A stretch of DNA of 64,000 bases from Cupriavidus phytohabitans (GTDB taxonomy: Bacteria > Pseudomonadota > Gammaproteobacteria > Burkholderiales > Burkholderiaceae): NCBI RefSeq assembly GCF_000426345.1, contig NZ_AUFE01000029.1, forward strand, positions 1 through 64,000, in the 5' to 3' direction. Numbering within the stretch: position 1 is the first letter of the stretch; every line of letters starts with the position of its first letter. The translations under genes were made by a program, and so were the position numbers. The notes under the pieces are model-generated. The model saw nothing but the letters and a program-made list of their open reading frames with translations. It was not told where the DNA came from and made no database searches. This document shows positions 52,326 through 60,446 of this stretch, one piece after another.

Positions 52326-54155
52326 TCAGTTCGGCATGCCCTTGCTGTCCTGCTTGTCCTCGCGGTACTGGCGTTCCAGCTGGTGCAGGCGGGCGTCGAC
52401 CTCGGACAGCGTATAGAAGTCACCGTCTCCGGCCTTGCGGGCGATCTGCAACTGTTCGATCGCGGCCTGGTAGGCGCCGTCCATCGCGTACTTCTCGGCC
52501 AGCGCCTGGTGCTGCTGTACCCGCTTGCCCTGGCCGGCGTACGCGCGCGCCAGCATCTCCCACCAGTCGCTGCGGCTGGTTTCCTGGCGCGTGCGTTCGC
52601 GCAGGAAGCGCACCGCTTCGTCATAACGGCCCGAGCCAATCAGGGTCTCGGCATAGACGACCGATACCGCATGAGAGAGCGGGAAAGCTTTCATCGACGC
52701 CGTGGCCTGTGACAGCGCCTCGGGCACGCGGCCCTGCGTGCGCGCCAGCTGGATCGCCATCACGTCTAGCATGGGGCTGCCCGAGCTGGCGCCGGGGATG
52801 GTGCCGTACAGCCGCCGCGCCTCGGCCAGTTCCTGCTCGGCGGCGGCGGCACGGCCGAGGCGCTGCTCGGTGAAGGCAAGGCCGTAGTGCAGCGCCGGCG
52901 CGCGCAGCGCCGAGGCGCCCGGCAACTGCGCGCGCAGCGCGTTGCGCAAGGCCTGCAGGTCGCTCGGCGACGATTCCTGGATCACGCGCGCGCGCATCCG
53001 TGCGAACTCGTACTCGGGCGTATTGGGCACCTTGCGCGCATTGGCATGGCTCACGCGGTCCTGCATGTCGGCCAGCCGCTCGGAAGTCAGCGGGTGGGTG
53101 CGCACATAGGACGGCACCGAGCTTTCCGAGATGCCGGACACGCGCTGCAGCCGCGCGAAGAAATCGGGCATGCCCTGCGGGTCGAAGCCCGCCGCGGTCA
53201 TGATCTGGAAACCGACGCGGTCGGCCTCGCGCTCCGCGCCGCGCGAGAACGAGAGCTGGTTCGCAACGGCGGCGCCCTGCCCGCCCATCGCCAGCGCCGC
53301 CGCGGCATCGGGGCTGCGCGTGGCGGCGAGGCCGGCCAGCACCATCGACGCCAGCGCGATCCACATCGACTGGTCTTGCGACGTGATGCCGCGTGCGATA
53401 TGGCGCTGCATCACGTGGCCGATTTCATGGCCCAGCACCGAGGCCAGTTCCGACTCGGTGTCGGACTGCACCAGCAGCCCCGTATGCACGCCGATATAGC
53501 CGCCCGGCAGCGCGAAGGCATTGATGCTGCGGTCGCGCACCGCGAACAGGTCGAAGCCGGTGGCAAAGGTGCCGGCTCCGGTCGAGCCCGAGATGCTCTG
53601 CCGCCGCGCCGCCTGCACCAGCCGGTAGCCGAGCGCGTTCAGGTAATCCGACAGCAGCGGATCCGGCACGTACAGCGGATCGCGGCGGATATCGCGCATG
53701 ATGCGGTCGCCCAGGCGCTTTTCCATGTCGGGCGACAGCGATGCCGTGGATGGGTCGCCCAGGTCAGGCAGCTGCACCCCGCCGCTTTCCACCACCGCGT
53801 TATTGGTGCGCAGGCCGAACTCCGACTTCTGCCCGGCCTTGATGCTGCGGTTCAGGTTGTCGTAGACCTGGTCGCTGGCCTCGCCGGACAACGATGGCAC
53901 CGGCTGCGGCGCGCGCGTGGACGCCGCCGGCCTGGCCGGCGCTACAGCGGCCGAGGCCGGGGCTGCGGCCGCTGTTCGCGGCGTCGCCTGCGGCCACGCC
54001 GGCGACGCGATGCTCAGCGCCAGCAGCGCCGCCAGCGACCGCCGCCATGGCGACCCGGGGCGGCCACGATGTGACGCCGAACCGGCAGGCGTGGCATCCA
54101 CAGCAGCACAACGGCCGGATGCGGCAGACCTGCGAAGCGATGGTTGTTTTGGCAT
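52326..54155 (-). CDS. bepA: Periplasmic M48 metalloprotease with TPR repeats (BepA type)
   Basis: This 609-residue exported zinc protease is of the BepA/YfgC kind, which checks outer membrane protein assembly. The signal peptide is near residues 38-55 (SLAALLALSIASPAWPQA), after a basic N terminus. The HEIGH motif is at 243-247 in LGHEIGHVMQRH, and the third zinc ligand is likely the Glu in GAEREADRVGF near 304. A TPR-rich C-terminal half (about 380-590) ends in a coiled charged tail. The Ala/Pro-rich segment after the signal peptide is longer than in E. coli BepA (487 residues). Divergent from moaC. Confidence 0.9.
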   Translation of the reverse strand: MPKQPSLRRSAASGRCAAVDATPAGSASHRGRPGSPWRRSLAALLALSIASPAWPQATPRTAAAAPASAAVAPARPAASTRAPQPVPSLSGEASDQVYDNLNRSIKAGQKSEFGLRTNNAVVESGGVQLPDLGDPSTASLSPDMEKRLGDRIMRDIRRDPLYVPDPLLSDYLNALGYRLVQAARRQSISGSTGAGTFATGFDLFAVRDRSINAFALPGGYIGVHTGLLVQSDTESELASVLGHEIGHVMQRHIARGITSQDQSMWIALASMVLAGLAATRSPDAAAALAMGGQGAAVANQLSFSRGAEREADRVGFQIMTAAGFDPQGMPDFFARLQRVSGISESSVPSYVRTHPLTSERLADMQDRVSHANARKVPNTPEYEFARMRARVIQESSPSDLQALRNALRAQLPGASALRAPALHYGLAFTEQRLGRAAAAEQELAEARRLYGTIPGASSGSPMLDVMAIQLARTQGRVPEALSQATASMKAFPLSHAVSVVYAETLIGSGRYDEAVRFLRERTRQETSRSDWWEMLARAYAGQGKRVQQHQALAEKYAMDGAYQAAIEQLQIARKAGDGDFYTLSEVDARLHQLERQYREDKQDSKGMPN

Positions 54156-54238
54156 GTTGCTATGATAGCGGCCTCCGGTGGCCGTTCCCATCAGACGGCT
54201 TCCACCCCAGCCAAAGGCCTCCCGCACAACGCCCAGCC

Positions 54239-54724
54239 ATGACCCAGCTCACCCATTTCGATACCGCCGGACAGGCCCACATGGTCGACGTCGGCGACAA
54301 GGCCAGCACGCACCGCGTGGCCGTGGCCACCGGCACCATCACCATGCTGCCCGACACCTTCGCACTGGTGCGCGACGGCAATGCAAAGAAAGGCGACGTG
54401 CTCGGCATCGCGCGCGTGGCCGCGATCATGGCCACCAAGCGCACCGCCGACCTGATCCCACTGTGCCATCCGATCGGGCTGACCAAGGTCGCGGTCGATT
54501 TTGCGCTCGACGAGGCCAACGCCACCGTCGCCTGCACCGTCCGCACCGAGACCCGCGGCCAGACCGGCGTCGAGATGGAAGCGCTGACCGGCGTGCAGGT
54601 GGCGCTGCTGACGATCTACGACATGTGCAAGGCGGTGGACCGGGGCATGGTGATCGGGAATGTGAAGCTGCTGGAGAAGCACGGCGGCAAGTCGGGCGAC
54701 TGGGTGGCGGGCGACATTAAGTGA
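54239..54724 (+). CDS. moaC: Cyclic pyranopterin monophosphate synthase MoaC
   Basis: This 161-residue enzyme converts the MoaA product to cyclic pyranopterin monophosphate in molybdenum cofactor synthesis. MVDVGDKASTHRVAVATG is the N terminus of the family. KRTADLIPLCHPIGLTKV and GQTGVEMEALTGVQVALLTI hold the active-site residues. Length is standard. It is the last chromosomal gene before the integrative element; its 3' end is intact (ends AGDIK), so the insertion did not truncate it. Confidence 0.96.
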   Translation: MTQLTHFDTAGQAHMVDVGDKASTHRVAVATGTITMLPDTFALVRDGNAKKGDVLGIARVAAIMATKRTADLIPLCHPIGLTKVAVDFALDEANATVACTVRTETRGQTGVEMEALTGVQVALLTIYDMCKAVDRGMVIGNVKLLEKHGGKSGDWVAGDIK

Positions 54725-54831
54725 TTGTTTTATAAGCCTTAATTTGACGCCAGATCGTTGTCTGCCCTACTCACCGACTGTGCCAATTGCCTGACCGCAG
54801 CGGCTGCCACGGAGTGACGAAAAATCGATCT

Positions 54832-54858
54832 TGTCCAAATTCTGTCCAAGTGGAGACA
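54832..54858 (+). promoter_or_regulatory. Repeats overlapping the integrase leader
   Basis: TGTCCAA occurs at 54832-54838 and 54843-54849, one helical turn apart. CTGTC (54842-54846) and GACAG (54854-54858) form an inverted repeat that covers the GGAG ribosome-binding site (54852-54855) of the integrase. These could be protein binding sites or a small hairpin hiding the ribosome-binding site. Confidence 0.4.
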
Positions 54859-54862
54859 GGAG

Positions 54863-55846
54863 ATGGCATCGATAAGGCAACGAGGAAACCGATGGCAGGC
54901 GCGGGTAACGCGCAATGGATTTCCGCCTGAAGTAAAGACTTTTGCGTTGCGGCAAGACGCCGAACGGTGGGCGAGGTCCGTGGAAACAGGGATGGACCGG
55001 GGCAGCTATGTCAGCCTCAGTGAGGCTGAATCGACCACGCTTGGGCATGTCCTCGAACGCTACATTGCAGAGGTCTGCCCTTCGATGCGTGGCGGCACTG
55101 AAGACACCATCAGGCTACGTGCGATGTGCCGCACGAAACTTGCCAAATTGAGCATGGCTGCATTGACGCCGATGGCAATCGCAGCGTATCGGGACGAACG
55201 GCTGAAGCAAGTACAGCCGGGGACTGTGATTCGCGAACTGGCTTACCTGTCCGCCATCATCAACCACGCCCGGCGCGAATGGGGTATCAACATCACAAAC
55301 CCGGTCGCATCTGTTCGCAAACCTCCGACGCCGCAGGGACGAGACAGGGTACTGACGGCGGAGGAAGAATTTCGATTGCTGGTGGCGCTGGCACCAACTG
55401 CACGCCGGAATCCGTGGCTTCGACCAATGGCTATCCTGAGTTTGGAAACGGCAATGCGACGTGGTGAGCTACTTGCCCTGCGCTGGTCGAACATCAACCT
55501 TGAAGCCCAGACCGCGTTCTTGCCGATGACCAAGAACGGCACAGCACGGACTGTGCCTCTGTCCCGGAAAGCGGTGGACCTGTTACACGACCTCCCGCGT
55601 TGCATCGATGGAAGCGTATTCCCGATCAATGCACCAGCGCACCATAAAGCGTTCAAACGCGCGTGCAAGCGGGCCGGACTGGATGACCTGCACTGGCATG
55701 ACCTTCGTCACACGGCCATCACCCGGCTGGCGACGAAGCTGCCGAACCTCATCGAACTGGCGGCAGTATCCGGGCACCGCAGCCTAACCATGCTGAAGCG
55801 GTACTACCACCCATCTGCTGCCGATTTGGCGAAGAAGATCGGTTGA
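54863..55846 (+). CDS. Tyrosine-type integrase of the element
   Basis: This 327-residue phage-type integrase inserts and excises the element. It starts MASIRQRGNRWQARVTRNGF, an arm-binding-like domain. A SAM-like core domain follows (about 50-135), then the catalytic domain. Catalytic Arg is in ETAMRRGELLALRW (about 196), HDLRHTAITRLA gives His and Arg (about 277-280), GHRSLTM a further His and RYYHPSAADLA the Tyr nucleophile near 312. GGAG 7 nt upstream sets the start. It points away from moaC into the element, as expected for a border integrase. Confidence 0.95.
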   Translation: MASIRQRGNRWQARVTRNGFPPEVKTFALRQDAERWARSVETGMDRGSYVSLSEAESTTLGHVLERYIAEVCPSMRGGTEDTIRLRAMCRTKLAKLSMAALTPMAIAAYRDERLKQVQPGTVIRELAYLSAIINHARREWGINITNPVASVRKPPTPQGRDRVLTAEEEFRLLVALAPTARRNPWLRPMAILSLETAMRRGELLALRWSNINLEAQTAFLPMTKNGTARTVPLSRKAVDLLHDLPRCIDGSVFPINAPAHHKAFKRACKRAGLDDLHWHDLRHTAITRLATKLPNLIELAAVSGHRSLTMLKRYYHPSAADLAKKIG

Positions 55847-55942
55847 CCGGACCGGCATTCATGACTGAAGGACATCGGTGCACTGGTTTCCTTCGACTGG
55901 TGGCGCATGCATTCTGAGCCGCTCGACATTCGGAAGTACAAA

Positions 55943-56067
55943 CAAAAAACCCGCCAAAACGGGTTGATGGGTGGGGTGTCGGAACGATGCAGAAGTGGGG
56001 TTGCGGCCCGGTATGGGTGACCGCCTTTGGCTACGGTCGTTCCGACTTGAAGCCAGTCTACGGGCAC
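55943..56067 (-). ncRNA. Candidate structured RNA beside the integrase
   Basis: Read leftward, TCGGAACGA (56045-56037) and TCGTTCCGA (55987-55979) can close a stem around 49 nt that can form three small hairpins (GCC-AAA-GGC, GGT-CACCCAT-ACC and GGG-CCGCAA-CCC). A strong terminator follows 13 nt later. The layout, closed multibranch plus terminator, is that of a small RNA. The inner stems are only 3-4 bp, so the fold is tentative. An 87-codon frame covers it but runs through the terminator and has no ribosome-binding site. A phage immunity-type antisense RNA (C4-like) is one possibility, not shown. Confidence 0.4.
55944..55965 (-). terminator. Leftward terminator after the candidate RNA
   Basis: On the minus strand AACCCG-TTTTGG-CGGGTT is a 6-bp stem followed by TTTTGTTTG. 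It faces the 3' end of the integrase gene. Confidence 0.85.
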
Positions 56068-56182
56068 CGGCGTGCGTTCACCTATTGGGGCAAATCGTGA
56101 TGGCGAATCGATGAAGTGACTCAGCGTAGATCGCCTTCTTCGGCACGGTCATTCCGTCCGAAGGGCGGTGTTTCCGGCGGAC

Positions 56183-56218
56183 AAAAAAATGCCCACGGTG
56201 CCGGGGTGGCCTGTGGGC
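56183..56218 (-). terminator. Second leftward terminator
   Basis: On the minus strand GCCCAC and GTGGGC pair around a GC-rich inner part that can pair further (CC with GG), followed by A and seven Ts. Confidence 0.7.
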
Positions 56219-56334
56219 GGTAGCAAGGACTTCCACGTCAATTCTAGGGTGGCGTGGATTTTTCTTACGACAGAATTAAACAACATCCACATCGCTGTTC
56301 AGTGCGTGGCGTTGGCTGGCCTGCGGTTCGCAGA

Positions 56335-56364
56335 AAAACAAAGGGAGGAGGTTGCCCTCCTCCC
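56335..56364 (-). terminator. Leftward terminator after the lipoprotein gene
   Basis: GGGAGGAGG (56343-56351) and CCTCCTCCC (56356-56364) make a perfect 9-bp stem with a 4-nt loop. On the minus strand it is followed by TTTGTTTTT. It lies 28 bp after the stop codon of the lipoprotein gene. Confidence 0.92.
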
Positions 56365-56391
56365 CGGCCAGACCAAGCGATTAGGGCCTGA

Positions 56392-57213
56392 TTAATTCTT
56401 GTTGCCGATGAAAACGAAGGCGCCGTTCCGCTGCGATGTAACACCGGCGGCCACAACCTGATTTCCAGACGGAACAGCCTCAAAATTGACGCTGGTCCCC
56501 GACCCCAACGCACAAGAAGAGTTCTGGAACGTGACTGTGCCGTCGAGCACGTGCTTGCCTGTAGAGCGAGGAGTCAATGTGCCGGCGAAATTGCAAACCC
56601 CATCTCCCCCGGTAAATGAACCACTCGCCCCGACAGTCACCGTTACAGGGTTGCTGGACCCCGCAAGGCCACCCGTCCACGTACCTTGGGCGTCAGCGAG
56701 GGTTACGGGCGTGTCGTAGAGCGAATTGTAGTTGCCATTGAATGTCACCGTCTGCGTACCGCTTTGCACGGTTCCAGACATTGATTGCTTTTCAGTGAAA
56801 GAACCGTTTACGGTCGCGGCCATTGGCGACGCAGAAGCCGAGAAATTGACAGCAGCGGGATCGGAGAATTTGCCGCCTGACGCAGTCAGAATACCCTCCA
56901 CAAGACCTGCGAACGCCCCACCAGATGTGTAGATAGAGAAATAGCGGCCGTTTTCCAGTACCAATGTGGATACAGCAAGACCGGTGTTGGTTGCGCCCCC
57001 CCAAATTCCCTCTGGAACCTTCGGGGATGGATTCGGTGCCGGTGTGCATGGCACAAAAACCCCGCCCTCCATCTTGCGGCACGGCTCATCGTCGTCTCCG
57101 CCACCACATGCAGCCAATATCGGCAACGCCAAAAAGGGAACGATTCTCAATACTTTCTTGATCCCGCCGACCATACGGTGCTTGGGTTCACTACCTGTTC
57201 TGCTATTAACCAT
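56392..57213 (-). CDS. Element-borne lipoprotein of unknown function
   Basis: This 273-residue protein has a lipoprotein signal (KKVLRIVPFLALPILAAC), with the lipid-bearing Cys near residue 35 followed by GGGDDDEPC. Asp after the Cys region may matter for sorting. The rest is rich in Gly, Ser, Thr and Val in alternating patterns (TVTVGASGSFTGGDG, VTFNGNYNSLYDTPV), which suggests a beta-barrel or beta-sandwich with repeated strands. A similar build is seen in small betaproteobacterial lipoproteins without known function. ATG 57213 has AAAAGG close before it; ATG 57174 is an alternative. It is the last gene of the leftward group. Confidence 0.8.
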   Translation of the reverse strand: MVNSRTGSEPKHRMVGGIKKVLRIVPFLALPILAACGGGDDDEPCRKMEGGVFVPCTPAPNPSPKVPEGIWGGATNTGLAVSTLVLENGRYFSIYTSGGAFAGLVEGILTASGGKFSDPAAVNFSASASPMAATVNGSFTEKQSMSGTVQSGTQTVTFNGNYNSLYDTPVTLADAQGTWTGGLAGSSNPVTVTVGASGSFTGGDGVCNFAGTLTPRSTGKHVLDGTVTFQNSSCALGSGTSVNFEAVPSGNQVVAAGVTSQRNGAFVFIGNKN

Positions 57214-57420
57214 GACCTTTTCCCCTGAGTTGTTCTTCGGCTCTTCGACCGTGGAGCTTCCTTTATAAGCGTGTGCACCAAGATGGCTGCACCCTTCTTT
57301 GGTGGGGAGGTACTCATCGCACAACAGATTTGGAGAAGTAAGCCATTTGGTCGATGCCACTACAACGAATATGCGGCAATAATTTTCGCGCCATTAGATA
57401 AAAGTCAGTTTCAACACAAA

Positions 57421-57951
57421 TCAATGCAACAGTTCCCCGCTTGCAGGGGTGCCAGAGGCTTCTGACGGGTTGCCGAAGTGAATCAATCCGCCCTCGTTGA
57501 AGTTCTGGACCACATATTCCAACAGGGACCCGAACCGATTGACCACCGAGATGAAGTTCCCGGCGATCAGTCCGTGCGTGAACGGAAGCGCGTAGGCGAC
57601 GGTCAAGTCTTCATCTTGATCCACAGTGAACACCGGCAGGAACACTTCCTCGTTCAGCCGCCGCGCCAGTTCCCGCTTCTGGTCGATGGACGCCTGCTGC
57701 GTCAATGGCAGGTAAGTGCCAATGCGGATGAACTTCCTGTCGGGGATCAGCGATATGCCGTAGCTGATACCATTCTCAGTCCGTAGCCAAATACCGTCCG
57801 GCTGGACCTTGTAGGGAACTAAGCCGCTGTCGAGGATGTGGGCTTCAAGGGCGGCGATGGTGATCTCAGCTTCGGTGAAGGTCTTCGTCAAATAGGCTCT
57901 CCGGTTCTTGGATGTGTTGGTTTTTTCGCGCAATACCGGGATGACATGCAC
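57421..57951 (-). CDS. YbjN-like protein
   Basis: This protein of about 176 residues has a fold pattern like YbjN-domain proteins: LEAHILDSGLVPYKVQPDGI, a run of strands (GISYGISLIPDRKFIRIGTYL), a helix with Arg/Glu (KRELARRLNEEVFLPVF) and AYALPFTHGLIAGNFISVV. YbjN-like proteins often act in type III chaperone-like or stress roles; here the role is open. The start is uncertain: GTG 57951 or TTG 57933, both just after the upstream LprI-like gene with a 26- to 44-bp gap. The frame continues upstream in an overlap that looks like a shadow. Confidence 0.6.
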   Translation of the reverse strand: MHVIPVLREKTNTSKNRRAYLTKTFTEAEITIAALEAHILDSGLVPYKVQPDGIWLRTENGISYGISLIPDRKFIRIGTYLPLTQQASIDQKRELARRLNEEVFLPVFTVDQDEDLTVAYALPFTHGLIAGNFISVVNRFGSLLEYVVQNFNEGGLIHFGNPSEASGTPASGELLH

Positions 57952-57977
57952 TACGGCGCCATCCCGGCTGGCGGGTA

Positions 57978-58712
57978 TCAGTCGCCGCCAGTGAAGCAGT
58001 TGCACTCGATGGTCGCGCCCTTGGCACCGGTCATCGACCGCTGTACACCCGCTGGACATGTCTTGCTCTTGGGAAACTTGACGGTCTTCGCCAAGTCAGG
58101 GTTCTTTGCCTTGAAGTCGGCAGCCGGAACGTCCAGCCGTACAGACACAAGGCTGGAAGCCCCGGCGTCAGCGGTATCCACGGCGGACACCTTGACGCCT
58201 CGGAACGCCACGTTGCCCGCACGAATCTGACCGTCAAGGTCTGCCGGTGCAGCAAACGGCATGCATGACTTCATCCAAGACTCGATGACCGGATTGTCCT
58301 TGGCCTGTGCGGTAGCTGGTTGGGAACCGCCTTGGGTTGCAAGCGTCGTCGGACCCGCTTTGATGTCGCTGGACTGGACGCACGCCGCATGCATCCCGCT
58401 GACCACTGGCGCTTCGCAGACATCATCCACGCGCTTCCGGTACAGATCGATCAGGCACTGTTCAGTGGTGCATTTGTTACGCTGACTGATCCATGCCCGC
58501 TGTTCCTTCTTCAAGGACGCCCCGCCATCGCCCAAGTCGGTCGCCAGCATGGCGCTGTAGTTCTCCGTCAGTGCGTCGTCCAGTTTCCCAAGCAGTGAAC
58601 TGGCACAGATGGTCTTTTCCGCGAAGGTTGATGCTTTCTTGCAGTCAAAAGACGTGGCGTGAGCCAGAGGCGAAACGATCAGCAGTGCCAGAATCAGATG
58701 TCGGAATTTCAT
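57978..58712 (-). CDS. Secreted protein with an LprI-like (DUF1311) domain
   Basis: This 244-residue protein has a signal peptide (residues 1-19, LALLIVSPLAHA) and an N-terminal LprI-like domain: SFDCKKASTFAEKTICASS, a helical part, and LKKEQRAWISQRNKCTTEQC with the conserved Trp, Arg and Cys pattern. LprI of Mycobacterium is a lysozyme inhibitor; for most bacterial members the role is unknown. The C-terminal half is not recognised and has its own Cys pairs (KSCMPFA, KTCPAG, IECNCFTGGD). It sits between the membrane protein that shares its LprI domain and the YbjN-like gene. Confidence 0.85.
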   Translation of the reverse strand: MKFRHLILALLIVSPLAHATSFDCKKASTFAEKTICASSLLGKLDDALTENYSAMLATDLGDGGASLKKEQRAWISQRNKCTTEQCLIDLYRKRVDDVCEAPVVSGMHAACVQSSDIKAGPTTLATQGGSQPATAQAKDNPVIESWMKSCMPFAAPADLDGQIRAGNVAFRGVKVSAVDTADAGASSLVSVRLDVPAADFKAKNPDLAKTVKFPKSKTCPAGVQRSMTGAKGATIECNCFTGGD

Positions 58713-58744
58713 AGGCTTCCTTGGTCGTCAGTAATCTAATGATG

Positions 58745-58769
58745 AAAAAACCGCCGATGAACGGCGGTT
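58745..58769 (-). terminator. Leftward terminator after the membrane protein gene
   Basis: AACCGCCG (58749-58756) and CGGCGGTT (58762-58769) make a perfect 8-bp stem with a 5-nt loop. On the minus strand it is followed by Ts, 24 bp after the stop at 58794, so the downstream LprI-like gene needs its own promoter or read-through. Confidence 0.9.
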
Positions 58770-58793
58770 GCTGCGTGATCTTAGGTGGGTGCC

Positions 58794-60404
58794 TTACATC
58801 GCGGACAGGGCTTGGATGCGGGAATCCGTTACCTTCAGAAGACAGGCGGCGTCCTCACAGGCATTTCGTTCCTTCAGCCAATCCCGCTGCTGCTGTTTCA
58901 GTGTTGCGGCATCGGTCGATTTCGCCAGTGCAGTGCGGTACGAGGACGCAAGGCGGCGATCTGCGTCGCCAGTCTCGGGTGCAGAGCAAACCAGCTTCTC
59001 GATCTTGGACGATGCCTTGGTGCAATCGAACGACGCGACGATGGCAGGTTGTGCGGTTTGCGCAGCCTGTGTCACCGGGGACGGCGATGCCTCAGCTTGT
59101 CCAAGTGGTTTTGCAGGTTCCTCTACCGCTGAAGGCGCAGCACTGCCAGCCGGTGCAGGAACACTGGCGACGCCCTGTGGCAGCGGGCATTGCTTGTTCA
59201 GGCTTTCGGACACGGCGATGAAGTTGGGGTACTTCCCCGCCAGCAACGGATTGGACTGGATGGAGAAACCGATCCGCTGCATGTCTTCTTGCGACACCAG
59301 CTTCTCGAACTGGTCCATCTTGCAGCCGCACAGGTGTCCGTTCAGGTGCTGGCCGCATTCCTCGACCGCAGCAGTCTTCCAGTCCTTGTCCCACGGACGG
59401 TCATTTTTGGACGAGGCAGTGAGGTCAGGTGCGGCATAGGCCAGCATCGTGTATGCCACGATATACGGTCCAAAATCGCCTTCACCCGCCTTCACACCGG
59501 CCCGCGTCGTCATCTTCACAATCGGGCCGTTCTGCTTCTCCTCCTTGTCAGCCGGGCTGGACACCAGATAGGTCAGCGTGGTGCTGAACATCGGATCGGT
59601 GGGCATCCGGAAACCACGGATGGACGCTTCAGCGATCTTCGCTTCCTTGACCTGTGCCGCTTTCACCAAGTCTTCCTTGGGGAATTCGACCACCAGCTTG
59701 CCGGAACACTGGACGTTATGCGACTGGTCGTTTCGCAATGTCTCGGTGATCATCTCGACACGGAACTTGATGCGTTCGCGAGCGATTGCCATTGCCAGAT
59801 CGGGGACGCCGGTGTCCGCAAGCTGTTCGGCGTAGTTGTCTGTGATGATTTCCTTCACATCCTTCGACGCGCAGTCCAGCTTGGCAGCCCCACCGAACAC
59901 ACCTGCGAGTAGGGCCGATGGACTGCGGGATGAACCCTCATCGGCAATCTGACCGTCTTCGTCATTGAGTCCATTGGTCGCGATCAGCAGACCGAAGACG
60001 ACGACGGCATAGAGGACCGCCAAGGCAAGACCCGCCAGTACCGGCTTCACCAGCGACTTCTTCGCGTAGGTCTTCCCGAAGCCGTCCTTCACATAGCTGA
60101 CCTGCTTGCGACCCGAGGCCACGTACCAGATAAAGAAGTAGATCAGCCCACCGATGTTGATGAACCCGCGAACGGTATCGGTGTCACCACCAGCCTTGGC
60201 TGCAAGGAAAACCGCAGCAGCCATCGCAGCCAAGATGAGCAAGCTGACATAAAACCAAGCCTTCGAAGCGGATGCCCGTTCTGGCTGCCCTAGAGAATTC
60301 CAGTTCGATGCGTTGAGGTATGAACCGAAGGCCGGGGTAAACATAACGCTGAGACCGGCGACGGTCGATGGATTCCAGATTGGCTGGTTTTGGGTGTTCT
60401 GCAT
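58794..60404 (-). CDS. Three-helix membrane protein with C-terminal LprI-like domain
   Basis: This 536-residue protein is not one I recognise as a whole. The N terminus (about 1-45) is soluble. Three hydrophobic helices lie at about 50-72 (YVSLLILAAMAAAVFLAA), 80-98 and 117-142 (PVLAGLALAVLYAVVVFGLL). A large domain follows (about 150-420, with ECGQHLNGHLCGCKMDQFE Cys cluster), then a Pro/Ala-rich linker and an LprI-like domain at about 460-536 (SFDCTKASSKIEKLVCSA, LKQQQRDWLKERNACEDAAC). AGGGGGAA sets the start. It is divergent from the XRE gene across a large palindrome and so probably under its control. Confidence 0.8.
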   Translation of the reverse strand: MQNTQNQPIWNPSTVAGLSVMFTPAFGSYLNASNWNSLGQPERASASKAWFYVSLLILAAMAAAVFLAAKAGGDTDTVRGFINIGGLIYFFIWYVASGRKQVSYVKDGFGKTYAKKSLVKPVLAGLALAVLYAVVVFGLLIATNGLNDEDGQIADEGSSRSPSALLAGVFGGAAKLDCASKDVKEIITDNYAEQLADTGVPDLAMAIARERIKFRVEMITETLRNDQSHNVQCSGKLVVEFPKEDLVKAAQVKEAKIAEASIRGFRMPTDPMFSTTLTYLVSSPADKEEKQNGPIVKMTTRAGVKAGEGDFGPYIVAYTMLAYAAPDLTASSKNDRPWDKDWKTAAVEECGQHLNGHLCGCKMDQFEKLVSQEDMQRIGFSIQSNPLLAGKYPNFIAVSESLNKQCPLPQGVASVPAPAGSAAPSAVEEPAKPLGQAEASPSPVTQAAQTAQPAIVASFDCTKASSKIEKLVCSAPETGDADRRLASSYRTALAKSTDAATLKQQQRDWLKERNACEDAACLLKVTDSRIQALSAM

Positions 60405-60446
60405 GTAGATTCCCCCTCAATGTTGTGCTTCTTCTTCATAGACGCG

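Larger units (their letters stand above)
55847..56391. other. Gene-free stretch with three leftward terminators
   Basis: This 545-bp gap between the integrase and lipoprotein genes has no convincing coding frame. It holds three minus-strand intrinsic terminators (near 55943, 56183 and 56335) and a long inverted repeat at 55979-56045. Three successive terminators with only one protein gene upstream suggest short untranslated transcripts in between. Confidence 0.6.

Noticed and set aside
55804..56067. 87-codon minus-strand frame in the integrase-lipoprotein gap
   Set aside because: No ribosome-binding site, and it runs through an intrinsic terminator; treated as a candidate RNA instead.
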